Assembly (NCBI GenBank): GCA_008360975.2
Contig: CM039195.1
Span: forward strand, 15,367,010-15,431,009
Origin: Lichenostomus cassidix
Lineage: Eukaryota; Chordata; Aves; Passeriformes; Meliphagidae
Reading direction: 5' to 3'
Length of the DNA stretch: 64,000 nt
The notes under the pieces are model-generated. The model worked only from the letters and a program-made list of their open reading frames with translations, was not told the DNA's origin and ran no database searches. Positions 57,901-61,289 of the stretch are shown here, piece after piece (position 1 is the stretch's first letter; each line of letters opens with the position of its first letter). The translations under genes and the position numbers were made by a program.

Positions 57901-60381
57901 CTCAGCACTTGCCAGAGCAGCAGCCAGAACAGCCCGAGGACTTGGCCGACCAAGGGAAGAAGCTGGTCTCTGTCACCTTGCGGGTCTGCCCTCAGTATGA
58001 AACGGGACTCTCCAAAGAGACCAGTGTCAAGGTACCGCAGCCTGCAGCGGGTGGCGGAGCGTCTCTGCTGTGCCCAGTGGGACAGGGCTTGGCAGGATGA
58101 GGACATAGGCAGCAGGGCTTGTGTGCCCCACTCTTGGCACTGCCCTTCCCGTCCTCCACTGTCCCGGGGATGAGGTTCTCTGGAGACCTGCAGTACTCCT
58201 GCCCTGAATCCCTCTGTCCCTGCTGTAGTGATGAGGCTCCTGGCAGTACAGGATGTCTCCACAGGAGTGATGGCCACTGCTGCAGAAGGAGCAAGTCAGG
58301 GCCACACATAGCAGGTTTTGGGGACAAGGCGGTGGGGCAGAAGTTCAGCTCTTGGTGTGTGCTTCAGCAGGTGACAGCAGCTTGGTGCCACCCAGTGTGG
58401 GCAGGCAGAGCAAAGGACACATTGGTGGGTTTCCCTTGTTATGTCCTGGTGTTCAAACACGTCATCCTCCCTGGCCAAAATTCAGCTGTCACCTCCTGCC
58501 CTGGCTATGTTCCTCCTACAGCCTCCCCTTCCCAGGTCTGTGCTCCCTGCTCCAGCCTTCCCCATTAGGGAAGGGAGAGCAGGAGCCTTTTGTCTCCAGC
58601 CAGTGGCAATTCCAGTGGCAGAACCCACTCCAGTTCCAGCTGGGGGAGCAGGCAGAGCACCTTCTGTGCTGCAGGCAATTGGGCTCTGCTGGAGCAGCTG
58701 TGTGACCTGACTCCTCTCCGTGAGGGCTTTGCTGCCAAGAGCTGACCCCCACAGCTCTGGTCACTCACACCTGCTGCACGTGGGATCCCCCACGGAGAAC
58801 ATCCCCCAGCACACACATCTTGGGCAGGTCCCCCTCTAGCTTTGTGGCCTCCTTTAGTCCCAGCCACGGAGATCCTTCCCCTGTAGAAATTTCCCTTTCA
58901 AGACGTTCCTCGTGCCCAAGACTGAGGATGATAGAGTAGAAAATCATTAAATCGTGAACTGATTGGGGTTGAAAGTGACCCTAAAGGAATGACAGAGTAA
59001 GAACAGAGTCAACAGGTTGATGGGTTTATTGCTGAGGAAGTTTGATGGCCGGTGTCTCTGCACCCAGCAGGGACATCCTAGCAGAGAAGACTCTGCCTTG
59101 CAGGGTTATTTTCCATTTGAGGAATGCCCATAGATTTCTGTGGAACTGAAGCGCAGCCCTCGGGTTCTTGGCAGGCTGCCTGTAGGGCTTTTGAAGTTGC
59201 AACGTTCTGGACATGCCTGCTTGAAAGTGTTTTATAATGTTCTCCTTAAAGAAAGGCAAGTTCAAAGGCACAGCTCCTCGGCTGGTGTAAATCAGCTGAG
59301 CCCTGCCATGGCTGTTCAGAGCTGGCAGCGCTCGCATGGGCCCAGGGCTGGGACCATCCTGCCAGGGCAGTGCTCCCGGCGCTCCGCAAGCCCTTACAGA
59401 TGTGCCAAAGGAAACGTCGCCTTGCCCTGGTGAGGATGGATGTCCTGCCTTCAGGCCTTTGAAGCCAAGCAGCAACTCCCAGTATTGGATCAGCAGCCAG
59501 GGCCCTGATGAGCTCATTTTCTCGACAGGATTTGGGATTCAGAGGGCTGTCCCCAGGCAAGCAGAGGGTGAAGGTAGCTGTAGGTGAGAAAACCCCAAGC
59601 TTGTGAATGGGATGAAATTTAGCGCTGTGTCCCAAAGAGGCTTCAGTTCTAGTTTGGCAGAGCTGTTGGGGTCCAGCTGGTTTGAGGGTCTGGACCCTGC
59701 TCACAAGAAGGACTACACACAGATTCCTCCATGGTACCAGGAAAAGGGCAGGGACTGTCCCTCTCTGGCTACAGGTGATGGGATGGTGGGGCAGCCTTAG
59801 CAGAGCTGTAGGTGACATGTGCAAGAGTTGAGTGGCAAGGGCATGGAGAGACTAGTGGAGGCAGGAGAGCCATCGGTGGGTTTGGGCCCTGGCACACTGG
59901 GGTACACTCCCTGGGCATTCCCTAGGCACAGTGTGCCCATGGCTCTGTGCCAGGCTGTTGCCACCTGCTCACAGGCGCCACTGGGGTGGCTGTTCCTCCA
60001 CCCTCACTGCTCCTCCACGCTGCATGCTGCCTGCGGCCCCTGTTCCTCCTCACTCCCCCTTAACATCCTTCTCTCCCACCTCTCTCTCTGCAGCTGCATA
60101 TCACCAGCCAGACGCCCGCCAGGGAGGTGGTGAAGTTGGTGGTGCTGGAGATGAACGACATCTCGCGGGATGTGCTGGGTGGCTCGGCCGCCATCTGCTA
60201 CAGTGAGGAGCAGCTGGAGCACTTCGGACTGGTGTTCGCCGCCAACGATAGCGAGCGGTGGCTCCCCGATGACTTCCTGCCTCTGTCCCTCCACACCAAC
60301 TGGCCTGAGGGGCAGTTCTACATCCGCATCAAGGAGACGTCCCCTCTGGTGCTCCAGTATGGGCCAGCGACCACCGTATGA
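21808..60381 (+). CDS. ANKFN1-like: ANKFN1-family scaffold protein, RA-domain-containing (ancestral-type) paralogue; 19 exons, 5' incomplete
   Basis: Seen: nineteen exons (each listed separately) chain without a frame break, with GT/AG introns and matching phases, giving 1,177 residues to a TGA at 60379-60381. Order: basic segment (1-43), ankyrin repeats (111-180), helical linker (181-245), FN3 domain (246-346), family-specific core (347 to about 830), Ser/Pro-rich region with a proline run (927-941), RA domain (about 1057-1172), and a C-terminal T-T-V. Known: ANKFN1 homologues are mouse Nmf9 (vestibular, fear-learning and circadian phenotypes) and fly wide awake (sleep and locomotion); they look like intracellular scaffolds with no catalytic site. 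Inferred: this is the RA-retaining ancestral paralogue, since mammalian ANKFN1 lacks that region. No signal peptide or membrane segment is visible. The first exon opens in mid-codon, so the 5' end is missing. Family membership is near certain; the paralogue assignment is likely. Confidence 0.95.
22049..22143. repeat. Pyrimidine pentanucleotide microsatellite (CCTTC)n
   Basis: About 18-19 near-perfect five-base units, all pyrimidine on the + strand, starting 113 bases after the end of exon a. It accounts for the artefactual FPSLPFPSLP-type open frame crossing it. Confidence 0.97.
28916..29192 (-). mobile_element. CR1 LINE 3' fragment
   Basis: GGTTTGGGTTGGAAGAGACC, then CAACCCCCTGCCATGGGCAA and ATTTCTTTCCAATATCTAGC, in CR1 order. 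Confidence 0.9.
30523..31000 (-). mobile_element. CR1 LINE fragment, long
   Basis: CCCCTGCCATGGGCAGGGAC, CAGCCACAGCTTCTCTGAGC, GGCACTGGAAAGGGCTTTAG and GACCTCCTCTGGAAACTCTC follow CR1 order for about 480 bases. Confidence 0.9.
31406..31431. repeat. Short tandem repeat of GGTACCTGT
   Basis: Three consecutive copies of GGTACCTGT/GGTACCTGG; each unit holds a KpnI-type GGTACC palindrome. Confidence 0.85.
31561..31622 (+). mobile_element. CR1 LINE extreme 3' end, sense orientation
   Basis: GATGATCTTTCAAGTCCTTT then CCAACCCAAACCATTCCAGG and a final TGATTCTATGA tail: the diagnostic CR1 terminus. Confidence 0.8.
33238..33309 (+). mobile_element. CR1 LINE extreme 3' end, diverged
   Basis: GTGATCTTTGTGCTTCCCTT followed by CCAGCTCTGGATACTCCAGG and ATTCTATAATTC resembles the CR1 terminus. 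Confidence 0.6.
34873..34930 (-). mobile_element. CR1 LINE extreme 3' end
   Basis: AGAATCACATAATCATTACG then GGGAAAGACCTTCAAGGCCA on the + strand: a short reverse-oriented CR1 terminus. Confidence 0.7.
37550..37697. repeat. Degenerate minisatellite, roughly 17-18 base unit
   Basis: The unit GGGGACAGGGGTTTGCA recurs imperfectly about eight times (for example AGACAGGGGTTTGCAG, AGTACAGGGGTTTGCAG, GGACAGGGATTTGCAG, GGAGACAGGCATTTAGAG). The opposite-strand open frame with repeated C-K-P-L and A-N-P-C is an artefact of it. Confidence 0.9.
38027..38044. repeat. Perfect 18-base palindrome
   Basis: CTGCAATTCGAATTGCAG equals its own reverse complement over all 18 bases, in otherwise unique sequence about 400 bases before the CpG-dense patch. 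Confidence 0.95.
38445..38635. promoter_or_regulatory. CpG-dense patch in intron 1, candidate internal promoter or enhancer
   Basis: I count roughly 20 CpG dinucleotides in about 190 bases (including GCCGCGGCCGGACCCGGCGG), far above the surrounding sequence. CCATATTTAG near 38609 is one base from a CArG box. A transcript starting here on the + strand could splice to exon b and initiate at Met-49. No transcription evidence is available. Confidence 0.4.
41311..41540 (-). mobile_element. CR1 LINE 3' fragment
   Basis: ATAGGATCATAAAATCATGG, ACATTGGAAGGGACCTTAAG and CAGCCACAGCTTCTCTGGGC occur in CR1 order. Confidence 0.9.
41958..42420 (-). mobile_element. CR1 LINE fragment, second subfamily
   Basis: ATCATAGAATCACTAAGGTT, AGATCATCAAGTCCAACAAT, CACTGCCAAGGCCACCACTA and later GCTGAGCACCCCCAGCTCCC: a CR1 subfamily differing from its neighbour at 41311. 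Confidence 0.9.
44622..44686 (+). mobile_element. CR1 LINE extreme 3' end
   Basis: CCAGATGATCTTCAAGGTCC then CTTCCAATCCAAACTAGCCT and GTGATTCTATAA, the sense CR1 terminus, about 800 bases before exon b. Confidence 0.85.
45493..45694 (+). CDS. ANKFN1-like: ANKFN1-like coding exon b: pre-ankyrin region
   Basis: The acceptor TTTTTCCCAG ends at 45492 and the donor GTCAGT starts at 45695. It encodes residues 44-110 and ends in phase 0. The conserved-looking stretch runs from MTQQMRDLQLAQ to FRVNYTSFDEGSLVGRGEKE. Met-49 (ATG at 45509-45511, A at -3) is the first methionine of the downstream exon cluster and would serve as the start if transcription began inside intron 1. The open frame upstream of the acceptor is chance. 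Confidence 0.93.
46015..46222 (+). CDS. ANKFN1-like: ANKFN1-like coding exon c: ankyrin repeats
   Basis: The acceptor CACCCAG ends at 46014 and the donor GTGAGT starts at 46223. It encodes residues 111-180. Two ankyrin-type helix pairs are readable: ALFEAVELQDLDRVQELL (116-133) and then EGLLPLDIAIMTNNAPIARA (149-168) with LLQAGAKE following. The second has the family signature G-x-x-P-L-D-I-A. Ankyrin repeats are protein-binding modules. The exon ends with one base of the Phe-180 codon. Confidence 0.96.
46522..46716 (+). CDS. ANKFN1-like: ANKFN1-like coding exon d: helical linker between ankyrin and FN3 domains
   Basis: The acceptor CCCCACAG ends at 46521 and the donor GTGAGT starts at 46717. 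It encodes residues 181-244 plus shared codons at each end. The stretch from LSTLVREAEQRVNELMAQVV to KAWEWRFRLYKRMKAGFEHA is strongly helical and charged, probably a coiled or packed helix after the ankyrin repeats. Confidence 0.95.
46979..47092 (+). CDS. ANKFN1-like: ANKFN1-like coding exon e: FN3 domain, first part
   Basis: The acceptor TGTCCCCAG ends at 46978 and the donor GTAAGG starts at 47093. It encodes residues 246-282. It opens with V-P-D-A-P (246-250), the classic FN3 start, and carries the core tryptophan W268 in LQVTFWEP. It ends in TKYK before V283, completed by the next exon. Confidence 0.96.
47674..47771 (+). CDS. ANKFN1-like: ANKFN1-like coding exon f: FN3 domain, middle part
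   Basis: The acceptor CTCCTTGCAG ends at 47673 and the donor GTGAGT starts at 47772. It encodes residues 284-315, joining to give Y-K-V-E-W-S, the usual FN3 strand C. HFTIHGLVS ends at the turn before strand F. Confidence 0.95.
47772..49267 (+). other. ANKFN1-like: Intron 6 of the ANKFN1-like gene
   Basis: 1,496 bases splitting the FN3 domain. It holds a CR1 3' end (47866-48041, + orientation), a small CpG-rich spot (about 48695-48760) and, next to it, a unique block at 48770-48915 with CCATCAATCAC and TTTAATCA repeats that looks more constrained than its surroundings. Confidence 0.7.
47866..48041 (+). mobile_element. CR1 LINE 3' fragment in intron 6
   Basis: GGCTGCCCAGGGCAGTGCTG, GTGGTGGCCTTGGCAGTGGT and CCTTTTCCAACCTTAATGAT occur in order, ending in TTTCTATGATC. 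Confidence 0.9.
49268..49358 (+). CDS. ANKFN1-like: ANKFN1-like coding exon g: FN3 domain, last part
   Basis: The acceptor CTCCTCGCAG ends at 49267 and the donor GTGAGT starts at 49359. It encodes residues 316-345. GTTYYVRVSAYNMKGWGPP (316-334) matches the FN3 signature G-T-x-Y-x-V-R-V-x-A-x-N-x-x-G. The domain closes with P-P-F-A-I-P-S. Confidence 0.96.
49359..51151 (+). other. ANKFN1-like: Intron 7 of the ANKFN1-like gene
   Basis: 1,793 bases between the FN3 domain and the family core. I see no repeat family, exon or motif cluster in it. Confidence 0.7.
51152..51259 (+). CDS. ANKFN1-like: ANKFN1-like coding exon h: start of family-specific core
   Basis: The acceptor GTCCCCCACAG ends at 51151 and the donor GTGAGC starts at 51260. 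It encodes residues 347-381, including W-R-E-Y-D-G-R and HLLGQVKTIHQHCVCH. It begins the long ANKFN1-specific region, for which I recognise no general domain family. Confidence 0.94.
51490..51589 (+). CDS. ANKFN1-like: ANKFN1-like coding exon i: basic Ser/Lys-rich segment
   Basis: The acceptor CTCCACAG ends at 51489 and the donor GTGAGA starts at 51590. It encodes residues 383-414, a strongly basic stretch (SRKHSVSKSLKHLFHPG, 390-406, then KFLKTLK). It could bind acidic membrane lipid or a 14-3-3-type partner at S394/S396; that is inference from composition only. Confidence 0.93.
52090..52222 (+). CDS. ANKFN1-like: ANKFN1-like coding exon j: conserved core
   Basis: The acceptor CCCACACAG ends at 52089 and the donor GTGGGT starts at 52223. 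It encodes residues 416-459. The stretch from GLYLTAIFYKDDNILVTHED to LMQDFLWFTK is part of the core block that characterises the family. Phase 2 in, phase 0 out. Confidence 0.95.
52945..53064 (+). CDS. ANKFN1-like: ANKFN1-like coding exon k: conserved core
   Basis: The acceptor GTGTGCACAG ends at 52944 and the donor GTGAGG starts at 53065. It encodes residues 460-499 (exactly 40 codons), from VSCMWDEILWLRQ to TRFKMLLAISQMQ. Three cysteines lie close together near its middle (residues 476-484 or so). No known fold is assigned. Confidence 0.94.
53427..53642 (+). CDS. ANKFN1-like: ANKFN1-like coding exon l: conserved core, beta-rich
   Basis: The acceptor CATCACACAG ends at 53426 and the donor GTGTGT starts at 53643. 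It encodes residues 500-571 (72 codons, both ends phase 0). DLGQVFFEPVKDKQGNILIV begins a beta-rich segment, followed by a Ser/Pro linker RKSVSTPEEP. Symmetric phases mean it could be skipped without a frameshift. Confidence 0.95.
53977..54143 (+). CDS. ANKFN1-like: ANKFN1-like coding exon m: conserved core
   Basis: The acceptor TGTCCCCAG ends at 53976 and the donor GTGGGA starts at 54144. It encodes residues 572-626. LSPGLYLGYLKLCSAVDQIR and the following VLVPERLPNILCHVKIRSN are the most family-diagnostic strings in the window. It ends with two bases of Arg-627. Confidence 0.96.
54268..54370 (+). mobile_element. CR1 LINE 3' end in intron 13
   Basis: GGAGTTGAACTCAACAGTCC then GGGTCCCATCCAGCTCAGGA and TATTCTGTGAT match the terminus of a CR1 subfamily. 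Confidence 0.75.
54546..54696 (+). CDS. ANKFN1-like: ANKFN1-like coding exon n: helical segment
   Basis: The acceptor GCCTTCTTCAG ends at 54545 and the donor GTAGAA starts at 54697. It encodes residues 628-677: EEWAWLQKMASVEES, an acidic linker, then the amphipathic helix LFQELQVAIKELMTLVNIPL, a possible coiled coil. Confidence 0.94.
55383..55551 (+). CDS. ANKFN1-like: ANKFN1-like coding exon o: conserved core
   Basis: The acceptor TCTTCTTGCAG ends at 55382 and the donor GTGAGG starts at 55552. It encodes residues 678-733, from AKDFRLYSQEVLDFGDQVSF to GFLMLPLQIFEL. The run of leucines (FLLLLPPS) is too short for a membrane segment and is more likely a buried strand. Confidence 0.94.
55807..55973 (+). 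CDS. ANKFN1-like: ANKFN1-like coding exon p: conserved core, helical end
   Basis: The acceptor CTCTTCCCAG ends at 55806 and the donor GTATGG starts at 55974. It encodes residues 735-789. HFFTYDREFITQYCQVSALL is followed by a long charged helix ending in KQRHQQVQDYIQ that continues into the next exon. Confidence 0.94.
56119..56461 (-). mobile_element. CR1 LINE 3' fragment in intron 16
   Basis: CATAGATTCATGGAATGGTT, TTGGGTTGGAACAGACATTA, GGGCAGCCACAGCTTCTCTG and GGCACTGGAAGGGGCTCTAA in CR1 order. Confidence 0.9.
56847..57057 (+). CDS. ANKFN1-like: ANKFN1-like coding exon q: end of core and start of Ser/Pro-rich tail
   Basis: The acceptor TTGGGCAG ends at 56846 and the donor GTAAGG starts at 57058. 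It encodes residues 790-859. The helix QMEEIWREMRWIMDALQHAR is followed by a Ser/Pro-rich stretch with SPVPSPETS, which offers proline-directed kinase sites (SP at three places). Confidence 0.94.
57148..57198. repeat. Duplicated 24-base unit in intron 17
   Basis: GGCAGGGCTGGAGCCGGGAG is followed directly by a near-identical GGCAGGGTTGGAGCAGGGAG (each ending TGCGG), and a third partial unit begins GGCAGGTCTG. It makes the intron look like coding in one frame; the splice sites around it show it is intron. Confidence 0.75.
57364..58031 (+). CDS. ANKFN1-like: ANKFN1-like coding exon r: large disordered exon with proline run and start of RA domain
   Basis: The acceptor ACCCTCGCAG ends at 57363 and the donor GTACCG starts at 58032. 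It encodes residues 861-1082 (222 codons). Seen in order: acidic Ser/Asp segment (864-884), proline run PPPLPPPPEEPRPPP (927-941), the conserved motif YDSDFVLPSRQIELLRITEK (944-963) followed by RQAYCVRTSSLDFPKP, a low-complexity Ser/Pro/Gly region, and from about 1057 the first two strands of the RA domain (KKLVSVTLRV, then SVK). Read-through past the donor would add 22 residues and stop at 58098-58100, removing most of the RA domain. Confidence 0.95.
58032..60093 (+). other. ANKFN1-like: Intron 18 of the ANKFN1-like gene, inside the RA domain
   Basis: 2,062 bases between RA strand 2 and the rest of the domain. It holds a possible degenerate CR1 scrap (58940-58990) and a 163-codon antisense open frame (59026-59517) judged non-coding. 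A pyrimidine-rich tract precedes the acceptor. Confidence 0.8.
58940..58990 (-). mobile_element. Possible degenerate CR1 terminus in intron 18
   Basis: AAATCATTAAATCGTGAACT then GATTGGGGTTGAAAGTGACC is faintly like the reverse CR1 terminus. Weak. Confidence 0.3.
60094..60381 (+). CDS. ANKFN1-like: ANKFN1-like last coding exon s: bulk of RA domain and C-terminal PDZ-type ligand
   Basis: The acceptor CTCTCTCTGCAG ends at 60093 and TGA is at 60379-60381. It encodes residues 1083-1177. LHITSQTPAREVVKLVVLEM is the RA strand 2 and helix 1; EHFGLVFAANDSERWLPDD and then QFYIRIKE match the RA pattern of a late strand, an acidic turn and a closing strand. The last residues, A-T-T-V, fit the class I PDZ-ligand form S/T-x-hydrophobic. 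RA identification is by pattern and by eye. Confidence 0.95.
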   Translation: MHITSQTPAREVVKLVVLEMNDISRDVLGGSAAICYSEEQLEHFGLVFAANDSERWLPDDFLPLSLHTNWPEGQFYIRIKETSPLVLQYGPATTV

Positions 60382-61285
60382 GAAGAGGAGAGCCAGCGGG
60401 ACGGTGCGGAGACCTCAGCTTCCAGAGAGCAGACAGCCCGTCTCTGACGCTTCCTTCTTCCACAGACACCCTCTCATCAGGCGTCCACGGGGTGGAATGG
60501 GATCATACTGGGCTGTGTGTTATTTGTTTGTGCTAATTTTTAAATTTTTTTTTTTTTAACCAAAGAGATGTCGAGACTCAGTTTTTCTGACTGGAGAAGA
60601 GGAGGGTGGAGTGTGGAGACCTCAGAGCTCAGGAGGAATCTCTACAGGAATGGAATTTTTGAAAGTAAACATTTTTAAGGAGAAAGAGGGGGGAGAGAGA
60701 GAGAGAGGAAAAATATTACAAGAGGCAGCAATACTTTTTTTCCCCTTTCTTTTTTCTCTGAAAAGCCTTGTTTGGTATTCACTTAAGGCAAAGCCACAGA
60801 GGATTGCTGGGGAGGGCTGTGGTGTCAGTCAGAAGGCACGAGCCACAAGGACAACCCTGGGAGGGGTGTTTTCCTATCTACCCTCCTTCCACTTCACCTG
60901 GAGAAATGATTCTTGCACATCGTCCTTGGAACAAAATACTATTATTATTTTTATTCTGAAAAAAAAGTCAATGATCACTGTGCCAGAGCCACTGGAGTTG
61001 GGTAAAGGTGAAGACCCATTGACTTGTGTTCAAGGCTAAAGGAACCCACACAGCCAGCCCCCTGCACTCGCAGACGTGTCAATACCACACTAGAGGTTTG
61101 CTATAGGGCATCTCCTGCAACCCCCTGGGCTTCCCCGTCCCCCTGGGTGCCGTTTTGTTCTGGTGATTGTTCTTCTCTTGTACGTTGTCCTACAGCATGA
61201 CATTTTGTTAGCCACTAGGTCTGTTAACAAGGTTACTTTTCCAATCTCCTGTGGTCCATAGTAAAGACGACTGCTGCTGACCGCA
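60382..61285 (+). other. ANKFN1-like: Probable 3' UTR of the ANKFN1-like gene
   Basis: This is the non-coding sequence following the TGA. It contains a T-run near 60545, a GA-rich run near 60690-60710 and AT-rich blocks near 60720-60970. The 3' boundary is inferred from the weak poly(A) signal at 61260. Confidence 0.5.
61260..61265 (+). terminator. Candidate poly(A) signal (AGTAAA variant)
   Basis: AGTAAA is a known minor variant hexamer. A GT/T-rich stretch (about 61290-61315, with TTGTGGCTTGGTGCG) follows at a suitable distance. I saw no AATAAA or ATTAAA on the + strand between the stop codon and 64000, scanning by eye. The true cleavage site is unproven. Confidence 0.35.
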
Positions 61286-61289
61286 TATC

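Noticed and set aside
57343..58277. Long alternative-frame and antisense frames over exon r (276 and 267 codons)
   Set aside because: Shadows of the GC-rich real exon; the family motifs are in the other frame.
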